Below are positions 16,687 through 24,300 of a DNA stretch of 64,000 bases, one piece after another; the stretch's first letter is position 1; every line of letters starts with the position of its first letter. The DNA is from CAUZFZ01 sp963579025 (GTDB taxonomy: Bacteria > Planctomycetota > Planctomycetia > Planctomycetales > Planctomycetaceae), in contig CAUZFZ010000026.1 of the NCBI GenBank assembly GCA_963579025.1, forward strand, positions 18,127 to 82,126, written 5' to 3'. The notes beneath the pieces are model-generated. The model saw only the letters and a program-made list of their open reading frames with translations. It did not search any database and was not told the origin of the DNA. Made by a program: the position numbers and the translations under genes.

Positions 16687-17886
16687 ATGTTTCGATATTC
16701 AATTGCGTTGCTGACCGTTGCGGTCAGCCTGATTTCCGTCAGTTCCACTAACGCGGCCCCCGAAATCCGGTCACGGTTCGCCGAACTGGCGGTCCGCATT
16801 CTGGAAACCACAAAACAGCAATCCGTCTCTGTCGGAGTTTTCTCACCCACCGGACTGCCGGAAACGAACTCCGGACCGGGCCTGGAAGAGATTCTGACTG
16901 ATGAGCTGAACCGGATTGCTCCGGGCGTTGTGAAGCCGACGGCGCAGTATGAAGTCAAAGGCGATTACGCATTCGCCCGCAGCCGTGATACCGAACTGGA
17001 GAATCTGCGTGTCATCAAAATCCGCGTGCGGATCATCGACAAGGAGTTTTCGGAGGACCTGCTCACCGTGCCGCTGCAATGTGCCCTGCATCACACACGC
17101 ACCGTGGCCCAGGTGCTGCAACTGACGGGACACGTGTCAGACCGGACGCCGGAAGGCAAACCTGTTTCGAAAGAAACACGCAATCACCAGGTCCAGATGC
17201 AGCACGAGAAGCCGACCGCCTGGATCGATCCGTCAGATCCGACGTACGTCTCGAGTGCCAGAAAGAGTCCGTACGCGATGCGGATTCTGGCTCAGTCTCC
17301 GCAGGACACAGCGACAGACTATGGCCCGCTGGCGCCTCGCCAGGTGCGGCTGCAGTCCGGACGCCCGTGGGTCAACATCCAGCGGAATGAGTTGTACCAG
17401 GTCAAAGTGCAGAATCGGTCAAACGTGCCAGTCGCTGTCTCCCTGACGGTCGACGGGCTGGACGTGTTTCATTTCACACATTCCGACCATTGTGACAAGA
17501 AGGGTCTGTCGCGATTCACACACTTCATTGTGCACCCCAAAGGTCATCGCGGTCCCGATGGCACAGAACATGACGGCACGGCCACTCTTGTCGGCTGGTT
17601 CCAGAAGCTGGCTCCGCCCGACAACTATCTGTCCTTCAAAGTGACAGGTTATGGCGAAGGCGCTGTGACCAAAGCAGGCGTCACGTCGCGCGGTCAGGTG
17701 GGGGTCATTCAGGTGCAGTTTGCACACTGTGCTCCGCTCGCCGAGGGCGCGGCTCCTCGCAGCGCCGGTAATGCGACGGGTTTCGGCCCGCCGCCTTCTG
17801 TAAAACAGAAGGCCGTTCGCTACGAAATCGAGCCACCCCACGACTTCGTCGCCGTGCGCTATGCCCGCAGCAACGAACCTCGCTAA
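16687..17886 (+). CDS. Exported protein sharing domains with the first caspase-like protein
   Basis: A 399-residue protein with a signal peptide (MFRYSIALLTVAVSLISVSS). Residues about 30-130 contain GPGLEEILTDELNRI, which parallels GGPLARLCTEQLRSA in the protein encoded at 7395-9498. Residues about 235-350 contain YQVKVQNRS...SLTVDGLDVF, a GW/GF-F step, FKVTGYGEG and GQVGVIQVQF, matching YAVWIDNQS...LLVDGLN, VVAGFF, FEVVDA and GVIHIRYG there. It therefore carries the non-caspase modules of that protein and could be its partner. The ATG at 16687 was preferred to 16675 because it gives a cleaner signal peptide. No known family name was recognised. Confidence 0.75.
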   Translation: MFRYSIALLTVAVSLISVSSTNAAPEIRSRFAELAVRILETTKQQSVSVGVFSPTGLPETNSGPGLEEILTDELNRIAPGVVKPTAQYEVKGDYAFARSRDTELENLRVIKIRVRIIDKEFSEDLLTVPLQCALHHTRTVAQVLQLTGHVSDRTPEGKPVSKETRNHQVQMQHEKPTAWIDPSDPTYVSSARKSPYAMRILAQSPQDTATDYGPLAPRQVRLQSGRPWVNIQRNELYQVKVQNRSNVPVAVSLTVDGLDVFHFTHSDHCDKKGLSRFTHFIVHPKGHRGPDGTEHDGTATLVGWFQKLAPPDNYLSFKVTGYGEGAVTKAGVTSRGQVGVIQVQFAHCAPLAEGAAPRSAGNATGFGPPPSVKQKAVRYEIEPPHDFVAVRYARSNEPR

Positions 17887-18537
17887 GGAACTTCAGATCC
17901 AACCGGGCCGTCCAGGCATTTGCTCAATTGAGTTCGTCGCCGTACCGCGCCGGCCGTCCCAGTTTCGTCGGCAGCAAATCCCGGTTTCCCTGACGAACTC
18001 GATTCTACCCACGCAAATCATCCACCTGAATCTGAACATTGCGTCGAAAGGAGGCGCGTCACGTCTACAACTACGAAGGACGTGGGATTCGCAACAGACA
18101 CACAGGTCGGAATCTGGCATCAGCCATAAACAGCCTCACCTGTGGGGCATGGCGAAACTGTCTGGAACAATGCAGCGGCTACTGGCCAAAGATGAGACGC
18201 GCGACGATTACCGTGACCGGTTCCTGCAGTCGCGACGGCGCATTGCGGAATGTCGCATGGCATACGCACAGCTCATGACGGGTACAAAACGCGGCGAATA
18301 ACTCGAAAAGGCTGTGCGTGAACTTGCCACGTTGGCCCGCACCAACACCAGCTACGACGCCCCGGCTGGCAGCCGCTGAACAAGACGTATCAGACCATGC
18401 TCGGACGCCAGCCGCTGTTTCCAGAATCCACAAGCCCCTGCCCCTGATGTGGTCTCGCGCATCACGATTGCGCCGGACCTCAGATTGCAGTCGAAGTCCA
18501 TCGTCGGGCATCATGGCGCCGCAGGGCGAGAGGCGAT
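17887..18537. other. Spacer between caspase cluster and BMC operon, with possible gene remnant
   Basis: This 651-base region separates two convergent units. A plus-strand frame from 18150 (MAKLSGTMQRLLAKDETRDD) ends with TAA at 18299 and then continues in frame to 18379 (LEKAVRELATLART), as if one gene were split by a stop codon. No family was recognised and there is no ribosome-binding site, so I list it only as a possible pseudogene. No clear terminator hairpin was found. Confidence 0.3.
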
Positions 18538-19467
18538 CTAGCCACGAAGGACCTTTTCTACCGTTTCCCGCAACACGTTGCCGGACTTCTGGAGAGCCAT
18601 GCGTTCCTTCGGCCACAGCTCGATCTCGTAAGTGTCGACCACACCGCTGCGTCCGACCACGGTCGGCACGGACAGGCACACGTCGCGGATTCCATATAGC
18701 CCGTTCTGCAGCGATGAAACAGGCAGAATGCGTCGTTGATCGAGAGCGATCGAGTGGATCACGTCGGCGATCGAGATACCGACGGCGAAACCAGCTCCGC
18801 CCTTCTTCTTAATAACCTCGGCTCCGCTGCCGCGTGTCTTCTTTTCGACCTCACCGATGATTGACTGCGTAACACCAGGATACTTGTCGAGCGGCAGGCC
18901 GGCGATCTGAGCGGCCGACCAGACAGGCACCATGCTGTCACCATGTTCGCCCAGAATCAGTGCCTGCACCTGTGTTGGTGGCACGTCCAGTCGCAGTGCG
19001 AGCATGCTCCGCAGCCGGGTTGTATCGAGCACAGTGCCCAGCCCAATCACCTGGTTCGCCGGCAATCCGAGCCCCTGCATGGCGAGATAAGTCAGTACGT
19101 CAACCGGGTTCGACACAACGAACACGATCGCGTCTTTCTTCACGCCATGCTGTTTCACATCCGTGAGGATGTTGTTGAACAGGGCAACATTCCGGTTGAT
19201 GAGATCGAGACGGCTCTCGTCTGGCTTACGACGCAGGCCGGCTGTGATACAGATGATATCGCTGTCGGTCACCGCCTCGGTGCCAGACGCAAATATGCGC
19301 TGGTCGCTCGTCAGCGACGAACCGTGCAACAGATCGAGCGCCTGTCCCTCAGCCAGTTCGAGATTCACATCGACGAGAGCGATGTCTCGCACGATGCCAC
19401 CAAACTGCAGGGCACTCGCGGCACATGATCCAACGAGTCCACCACCACCAATAATGCTGACTTTCAT
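18538..19467 (-). CDS. Malate/lactate dehydrogenase of the BMC operon
   Basis: A 309-residue NAD-dependent 2-hydroxyacid dehydrogenase of normal length. The dinucleotide site is IIGGGGLVGS (5-14), the substrate loop is A76-G-L-R-R-K-P-D-E-S-R86, and the catalytic His is in LGEHGDSMVPVWS. The residue that is Gln in lactate and Arg in malate dehydrogenases reads R80, which by the classical rule favours oxaloacetate/malate. In PVM-type microcompartment loci a protein of this family is encoded with the shell genes and is thought to recycle NAD. It is the last gene of the minus-strand operon, 23 bases after a DUF4058 gene. No encapsulation-peptide extension is obvious. Confidence 0.9.
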   Translation of the reverse strand: MKVSIIGGGGLVGSCAASALQFGGIVRDIALVDVNLELAEGQALDLLHGSSLTSDQRIFASGTEAVTDSDIICITAGLRRKPDESRLDLINRNVALFNNILTDVKQHGVKKDAIVFVVSNPVDVLTYLAMQGLGLPANQVIGLGTVLDTTRLRSMLALRLDVPPTQVQALILGEHGDSMVPVWSAAQIAGLPLDKYPGVTQSIIGEVEKKTRGSGAEVIKKKGGAGFAVGISIADVIHSIALDQRRILPVSSLQNGLYGIRDVCLSVPTVVGRSGVVDTYEIELWPKERMALQKSGNVLRETVEKVLRG

Positions 19468-19490
19468 TGTTGCTCCAGAGACTCACTATG

Positions 19491-20243
19491 TCAGGAAGTT
19501 TTACCTTCCACGATTTGTTTCCACTCGGCAGGAACCCCGTCCCATGCCGCTTCATAAGTTACCGCCAGAGGGACGTTGACGTACCGGTCCGGTGTCAGGA
19601 ACAGAGGCATCTGGGGCAATTCTGCTCCAACGCCGAGCCGTTCGAAGTATCCCGTCGGAGACGCATCCGAGCGACAGGCCGTAAGCGTGAACGGCTCTTC
19701 CTTTGTCGTCTCCGGCACACGCCCCTGACATTCACCCCAGAACGCAACCGGAAACCCCACGGGATCCCGTGGAGTCGGGTGAATCAAATCCACTACCAGA
19801 AGATGGACTCCATTCTGCATAAGTGATTCGAGTTTCGAGCGAAATCGCTGAAACTCCCATTCGCTGTGTTTGTTGCCTGGTGAAACGATCTCAATGACTG
19901 CGACCGGTTCATCATCGCTTTTGTGCCGGACAACGACCCTGTCCGCTTTTCGTGCGTACTTGAATTCGTCAGCTTCAACGGAGTACTGAACTTGTGGTGG
20001 ACATTCCGCAACAGCCAGCGCTGCCCCATCGCCTGACGGAAAATCCGTCTGCCGCAGGCGATCATGCGTCGACTCCAGAGTGACCACATCCGGTTCCGGG
20101 CCACCGGTTACTTGTTCAATCGCTGCGTAAAATCCAAGTGGTAGCACGCCACTGTTGAGCGACTTCGCCAACTCAGGGGTCCACATCTGATGAAAGTGAT
20201 GAAACCCGCCAGAGAAAATCCGGCTCCAATCATGAATCGACAC
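19491..20243 (-). CDS. DUF4058 family protein
   Basis: A 250-residue protein of the DUF4058 family, common in planctomycetes and cyanobacteria. Family landmarks are the N-terminal SIHDWSRI with FHHFHQMW, ADRVVVRH, VAVIEIVSPGNK and HLLVVDLI. The E-x(n)-K arrangement around VIEIVSPGNK recalls a PD-(D/E)XK nuclease-like core, but activity is not established. A GTG start at 20243 is supported by a GAGGAGG about six bases upstream on the minus strand; the longer Met frame is not. It sits between the aldolase and the dehydrogenase of the BMC operon on the same strand but has no known part in sugar breakdown, so it may be an insertion. Confidence 0.85.
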   Translation of the reverse strand: MSIHDWSRIFSGGFHHFHQMWTPELAKSLNSGVLPLGFYAAIEQVTGGPEPDVVTLESTHDRLRQTDFPSGDGAALAVAECPPQVQYSVEADEFKYARKADRVVVRHKSDDEPVAVIEIVSPGNKHSEWEFQRFRSKLESLMQNGVHLLVVDLIHPTPRDPVGFPVAFWGECQGRVPETTKEEPFTLTACRSDASPTGYFERLGVGAELPQMPLFLTPDRYVNVPLAVTYEAAWDGVPAEWKQIVEGKTS

Positions 20244-20325
20244 GGCTGACCTCCTCGATCGGAATGTGGGTGATGTGCAATTCACCAGCATACCGCAACC
20301 GTCGATGCCCGCAGAGTGCAGCGTC

Positions 20326-21222
20326 TTACTTGCCCAATGCAGCCATGACCTGGTTGGTGATCATTTTTACCAGCTCTTCGGTGTCTACTCCCGCAACTGC
20401 GGTTGAACTGCCGTCGTCGGTTGGTGTCTGAAGGTAGCCGGGGTAAGACGGTGCGGCCTCGAATGCGCATTGCTCGGGAGCTTCGTCCTCGCGGTAGCCA
20501 TCGCGAAATGAACTGTTACCGCACAGGTCGCAGTCTTCGTTATGAAACCGCGGGTCGTCGAACCCGAGCTTCTTCTTCAGGTCGAGCAGCTCCCGAGACT
20601 TCTGTTCGTTCAGATAGTCGACTCCACCAATCTGCTGCGAGAGCATCAGAATCCGGCAGTACGCGTCGAGAATCTCGGTCTTCCAGTAGGCATCCTCGAG
20701 TGACTTGCCGAAGCTGACCGTGCCGTGATTCTTAAGGATGATCGTGTTCGTTGCCTTCAGGAACGGTGTGACCGTGGCGGCAAAGTCTTGACCACCGGGA
20801 GTTTCATACGGGGCCACGGGCACTTCACCCATGAAGACTTCGATCTCCGGCAGAATGCACTGCGGAATCGCTTCACCGGTCACGGCAAATGCTGTGGCGT
20901 GAGGCGGATGGCAATGCACGACGGCTTTCACGTCCGGTCGGTTCCGCATGATTTCCAGATGCAGCAGAACTTCACTGGTTCGTTTGCGGACGCCAGCGAT
21001 CTGATCGCCGTTCATGTCGACCGCACAGATGTCTTCGGGCTTCATAAAGCCCTTGCAGATCATCGTCGGTGAGCAGAGCACTTCGTTCTCACCCACGCGA
21101 ATCGAGATGTTGCCATCGTTCGCGGCCGCAAAGCCTTTGTTGTAAACGCGACGACCGATCTCGCAGATTTCTTCTTTGAGATTTCGGTCGTGAATGCCAC
21201 TGTTCCAACGGTTGTTACTCAT
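20326..21222 (-). CDS. Class II aldolase (fuculose/rhamnulose-phosphate type), BMC cargo
   Basis: A 298-residue protein. Residues 1-225 form a class II aldolase/adducin domain: AANDGNISIR, zinc ligands in VVHCHPPHA and KNHGTVSFG, and a catalytic acid in the PEIEV region. It should cleave L-fuculose- or L-rhamnulose-1-phosphate to dihydroxyacetone phosphate and L-lactaldehyde. A linker of about 45 residues, Pro/Asp/Glu rich, leads to an amphipathic C-terminal helix (VDTEELVKMITNQVMAAL), which matches BMC encapsulation peptides. The aldolase should therefore sit inside the shell so that lactaldehyde is released within it. Confidence 0.92.
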   Translation of the reverse strand: MSNNRWNSGIHDRNLKEEICEIGRRVYNKGFAAANDGNISIRVGENEVLCSPTMICKGFMKPEDICAVDMNGDQIAGVRKRTSEVLLHLEIMRNRPDVKAVVHCHPPHATAFAVTGEAIPQCILPEIEVFMGEVPVAPYETPGGQDFAATVTPFLKATNTIILKNHGTVSFGKSLEDAYWKTEILDAYCRILMLSQQIGGVDYLNEQKSRELLDLKKKLGFDDPRFHNEDCDLCGNSSFRDGYREDEAPEQCAFEAAPSYPGYLQTPTDDGSSTAVAGVDTEELVKMITNQVMAALGK

Positions 21223-21235
21223 TGCTACTTCCTGG

Positions 21236-21305
21236 CTAAGGGCTGAGAGGCAAGAGCTAAGGGCGGGAAGACTTTTCCCCGTGTCCCTCAGCCCTCAGCC
21301 CTCAG
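21236..21305. repeat. GGGCTGAG/CCCTCAG repeat cluster
   Basis: Three perfect tandem copies of CCCTCAG lie at 21285-21305, and complementary GGGCTGAGAG/CTAAGGG sequence lies at 21238-21263, so a long imperfect hairpin can form. The last copy supplies the stop codon of the BMC-P gene on the minus strand (21302-21304). It probably spread as an intergenic repeat; it may also affect transcript stability between shell and aldolase genes. Confidence 0.6.
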
Positions 21306-21583
21306 CCAACTTCAACATGATCCAGAATCGCGGCCGCGTAGCCGTCGATTGGTTTCGAATTTGGATGAAACGGAGCCGACGCCTCGGCGCCTTCACTAAC
21401 TCCGATCAATGACCCTTCCCCGGCGCCGTTTTCGTCAAACACTATGAATGGTTCCCCACGACCGCCTTTGTCTCCCTGCAGTCCTTTGCGGTCGAGGGCC
21501 GTAACGACTCGCCACGTGGCTCCCAGTAGAGACGGATGGCACCTGTTCAGCGTCACTCGTCCGATGACTTCGGCAACTCTCAC
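21302..21583 (-). CDS. BMC-P pentameric shell protein (EutN/CcmL family)
   Basis: A 93-residue single-domain pentamer-forming shell protein. Family marks are MRVAEVIGRVTLNRCHPSL, WRVVTAL, FIVFDENGAGEGSLIGVSEG and the final AAILDHVEV. Pentamers cap the twelve vertices of the polyhedral shell. It is one of three BMC-P genes in this operon. Planctomycete-type BMC loci carry three such genes, and the vertices may be mixed or specialised. It starts 15 bases after the upstream 212-residue gene, and its stop codon lies in the CCCTCAG repeat. Confidence 0.93.
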   Translation of the reverse strand: MRVAEVIGRVTLNRCHPSLLGATWRVVTALDRKGLQGDKGGRGEPFIVFDENGAGEGSLIGVSEGAEASAPFHPNSKPIDGYAAAILDHVEVG

Positions 21584-21598
21584 AACGGTGCTCTTTCG

Positions 21599-22237
21599 CT
21601 AAACAAGACTGTGCAACAGGTATCGCAATTCGAAGAAACTGCGATTTGCTGGCGATATCACAAACAGGTTGCCCTGCATTGAATCCTTCACTCGACCAAC
21701 GGCCGCCACATCGTCAACGACGGCTGCCCTCACTTTTGGATTGCGATTGGCCTCACAAACCACCGCTTCCGGCTCAGACGAGAACACGATGACTGGAGAC
21801 GCGTCTCGATTCACAGCGTTCACTGCCGACCGTACTGAATCGTCTCGACCAGCGACCCGTTCCGGCTGCCAGCCGGCTGTCGAATTGAACTGGTCGAGCA
21901 CTTTTTCGACCGCCTCGCTCGACGACTGAATAATCGCCACACCGTCAGACGTTGCTGGCCCAGTTGCCGCTGTGGATGTCGAACTCTTCCCGCGAATCAG
22001 TTCGACATTCCGCCGCCGCAGCCAGTCACGCCCTGTTGGAGTAACGATTGTCCGTTTGCCAACTTCCACGACGGAGTGCCCGTTGACACTCGCATCCAGT
22101 GTGTCTTCTGTGACGACTTTCACATCGAGTCGAATCGCCGACTTCGCAACCGAATTCGCTGGCGCAGGCGAAGCACTCGTCATGAGGCGACTCATAACCT
22201 GCGCAACGATCGTCTCGATCAAGGCCTGCTCAGTCAT
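21599..22237 (-). CDS. BMC-associated protein with N-terminal encapsulation-like helix
   Basis: A 212-residue protein of unknown activity. The first 19 residues (MTEQALIETIVAQVMSRLM) form an amphipathic helix like BMC cargo tags. A DVKVVTEDTLDA segment and the motif TIVTPTGRDWLRRRNVELI follow; this motif recurs in microcompartment proteins beside PduL, EutQ and related modules. The C-terminal half (about 105-212) looks like a small alpha/beta domain (VIVFSSEPEAVVCEANRN, AAVVDDV, NLFVISPANRSFFELRYLL), similar in style to RpiB/LacAB-like folds. It overlaps the preceding BMC-P gene by eight bases. A lumenal cargo or core-scaffold role is inferred. Confidence 0.75.
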   Translation of the reverse strand: MTEQALIETIVAQVMSRLMTSASPAPANSVAKSAIRLDVKVVTEDTLDASVNGHSVVEVGKRTIVTPTGRDWLRRRNVELIRGKSSTSTAATGPATSDGVAIIQSSSEAVEKVLDQFNSTAGWQPERVAGRDDSVRSAVNAVNRDASPVIVFSSEPEAVVCEANRNPKVRAAVVDDVAAVGRVKDSMQGNLFVISPANRSFFELRYLLHSLV

Positions 22238-22487
22238 CCGCGATTCCCAGAACAGCCCACCGCACCGGTGAGTTGTTCGCTCCCATCATTTCCCTCACGT
22301 GCTTTCCGTCGCTCGTGATAATGACCCGGTCCCCGCGACCGCCGCCAATTTCATCAATGGCGATCACCGGATCGCCGTCATCTCCGCCGTCCGCTCGCAA
22401 TGGCTGTACGACGAGCATCCGCCACCCCTCCATGGAAGGGTGTTTCACCGTTGAGGTAGCTCGTCCGATAACCTCAGCCAGTTGCAT
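22230..22487 (-). CDS. BMC-P pentameric shell protein (EutN/CcmL family)
   Basis: An 85-residue pentamer protein: MQLAEVIGRATSTVKHPSM, WRMLVVQPL, VIAIDEIGGGRGDRVIITSDG and a final VRWAVLGIAD. The start at 22487 was chosen because it gives the canonical BMC-P N terminus; the longer frame would overlap the membrane protein gene. Its 3' end overlaps the start of the 212-residue protein by eight bases, indicating translational coupling. It is the second of three BMC-P paralogues, which differ enough to suggest distinct vertex roles. Confidence 0.93.
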   Translation of the reverse strand: MQLAEVIGRATSTVKHPSMEGWRMLVVQPLRADGGDDGDPVIAIDEIGGGRGDRVIITSDGKHVREMMGANNSPVRWAVLGIADD

Positions 22488-22488
22488 G

Positions 22489-22794
22489 TCAGTAGCCCAG
22501 ATATGTGCTGATTCCCACGACTGCACCAACAACGCTGATTGTCAGTGACGTCCCACCGACGTAACCGAGGTGCTCTTTGTGAGCCTGATCGGGCGTCGTC
22601 CCGCGTCGTTTCATCCGCCAATGTTTGACTAGCGCCACTGCGGTAAGTGCGTAGAACACAGCAGCAAACAGTCCAAAGACCATATACAGACCGCGATTGT
22701 CGATTTCCGCGAACCCGATCTCGGCAAGGAAGTTCCCTGCGATCGAGTCGACAAGTTCATTCAGCCATTTGACTTTCAGTGCTGCTGCGAACAT
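22489..22794 (-). CDS. Small membrane protein inside the BMC operon
   Basis: A 101-residue protein with two predicted membrane segments (LYMVFGLFAAVFYALTAVAL and the C-terminal LTISVVGAVVGISTYL) joined by a basic, polar loop (KHWRMKRRGTTPDQAHKEH). The N-terminal segment is amphipathic. The ATG at 22794 was preferred because AGAGAGGA lies about eight bases upstream and the next Met would overlap the aldehyde dehydrogenase. No family name was recognised. Microcompartments are cytosolic, so its job is unclear; membrane tethering of shells or solute transport are possibilities. Confidence 0.7.
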   Translation of the reverse strand: MFAAALKVKWLNELVDSIAGNFLAEIGFAEIDNRGLYMVFGLFAAVFYALTAVALVKHWRMKRRGTTPDQAHKEHLGYVGGTSLTISVVGAVVGISTYLGY

Positions 22795-22810
22795 GACCAC
22801 GAATCCTCTC

Positions 22811-24241
22811 TCAAATGATCCGAAGGTCATCCACTAGCGTGCAGCGACGCTGACGAGTAAATGTCAGCGGATTCGTGACTCCTTCGCCGGTCGGTGTCGC
22901 GATGCTGAAGCTCAGATAACCTTCGCCACCAAGCCCAAGGCCTGCACCGCATGGACCGTTCTTAATGAACAGGGTTGTCTCCATGATCCTGCCCATCTTC
23001 GTCATGTTGTTGACGTTGCGTGTGTGAATAATGCTGGTGTGCTTGAAGCCGTGTTCGTGCTCCAGAGCCTGTTCAATGGCGTGATCGATACTCCGTGATC
23101 GAACGAACGGGACGAACGGCATCATCTGTTCTTCAGGAACGAACGGATTCGACTCGTCGGTTTCACCGAACAGAATCTGCGTGTCCGCCGGCACGTTCAG
23201 GCCGATCTGCTTCGCAAGAACTGCTGGGTCTTTGCCCACAAGATCGCGATTCAGCATCCAGTGGCCACCGGGTTCTTTCGGTGGCGAGAAGGCCGCTTTT
23301 GTGAGTGCATCAATCTGGCTGGCGTTCAGGCGATAGCCGCCGTTCCTTCCAACATGATCCAACAGTTCGTCGAAGATCGATTCAACGGCGAAGACTTCTT
23401 TTTCACCAATGCAGAGCAGATTGTTGTCGTAGGCCGCTCCGGCGATGATCGACTTGGCGGCTTTCTCGAGGTTGGCGCACACGTCGACGACGACGGGTGG
23501 GTTTCCGGGGCCAGCAACGATTGCTCGCTTGTTGGAAGACAGAGCAGCGCGGGCGACCGCCGGACCGCCAGTAACAACCAACACCTTCACGCCACGGTGC
23601 TTGAAGATTTCGTCGGCCGATTCGATCGTCGGTTTGCCGATGATCGTGACCAGGTTGTTGATCCCAATCGCCTCGTAAATCGCTTTGTTAAACGCTCGAA
23701 CGCCTTCACATGCGATGCGGGCACCGCTCGGGTGCGGGTTGACCACCAGCGTATTACCGGCTGCCACCATATTGACGAAGTTGCAGGCCAGCGTGGGCAA
23801 CGAGTGCGTCACGGGGGTGATCGCACCGAGGACTCCGAACGGAGCGTACTCGGTCACCGTCAGGCCGTGGTCTCCACTGACAGCGTCGCATTTCATGAAT
23901 TCGCGACCGGGCACCAGACGGATAATCTGCAGTTTCTCGATCTTGTGATCGAGCCTGCCGATCTCGGTCTCCTCAAGTTCCTTGCGGCCCCATTCTTCAG
24001 CACGGTCGAAACACATGTCCTTGACGATCTGAACCGCCTTGTCGCGATCTTCGAGCGAAGTGCGCTTGAGCTGTTCATAAGCCGCATTCGCGGCGGCGAC
24101 GGCATCATCGACTGAGTCGAAGACGCCCCAGTCACCTTTGTCATGTCCGTTGTTTGTCGCGACTCCGTTCGTCTTACCAATCTGCGCCAGTACTTCCTGC
24201 ACGACGGCTCGAATTGTCTGTTCGGTCGCAACTGCAGTCAT
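22811..24241 (-). CDS. pduP: CoA-acylating propionaldehyde/lactaldehyde dehydrogenase, BMC cargo
   Basis: A 476-residue aldehyde dehydrogenase of the PduP/EutE class. An N-terminal amphipathic tag (TEQTIRAVVQEVLAQIG) is followed by a polar linker and then the catalytic region, with APFGVLGAITPVTHSLPT, NTLVVNPHPSG, VVTGGPAVARAAL, GPGNPPVVVD and the catalytic Cys in YDNNLLCIGEKE. It would oxidise L-lactaldehyde to lactyl-CoA with NAD and CoA inside the shell, feeding PduL. The tag and class are the same as in Planctopirus-type fucose/rhamnose BMCs. It lies in the middle of the operon, 59 bases downstream of a duplicated-segment membrane protein. Confidence 0.93.
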   Translation of the reverse strand: MTAVATEQTIRAVVQEVLAQIGKTNGVATNNGHDKGDWGVFDSVDDAVAAANAAYEQLKRTSLEDRDKAVQIVKDMCFDRAEEWGRKELEETEIGRLDHKIEKLQIIRLVPGREFMKCDAVSGDHGLTVTEYAPFGVLGAITPVTHSLPTLACNFVNMVAAGNTLVVNPHPSGARIACEGVRAFNKAIYEAIGINNLVTIIGKPTIESADEIFKHRGVKVLVVTGGPAVARAALSSNKRAIVAGPGNPPVVVDVCANLEKAAKSIIAGAAYDNNLLCIGEKEVFAVESIFDELLDHVGRNGGYRLNASQIDALTKAAFSPPKEPGGHWMLNRDLVGKDPAVLAKQIGLNVPADTQILFGETDESNPFVPEEQMMPFVPFVRSRSIDHAIEQALEHEHGFKHTSIIHTRNVNNMTKMGRIMETTLFIKNGPCGAGLGLGGEGYLSFSIATPTGEGVTNPLTFTRQRRCTLVDDLRII

Positions 24242-24300
24242 GGTCAGCCTCGCAGGGGAAATTACAGGTCGGATTCAACCAACCGTTGTTATTGAGTCAG

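Noticed and set aside
17861..18301. 146-codon plus-strand frame after the caspase cluster
   Set aside because: Its first two thirds overlap the previous gene's end and a featureless spacer; only the last part (from 18150) is listed as a possible remnant.
18179..18679. 166-codon minus-strand frame overlapping the end of the dehydrogenase
   Set aside because: It overlaps a well-supported gene in another frame and is Arg/Gly-rich.
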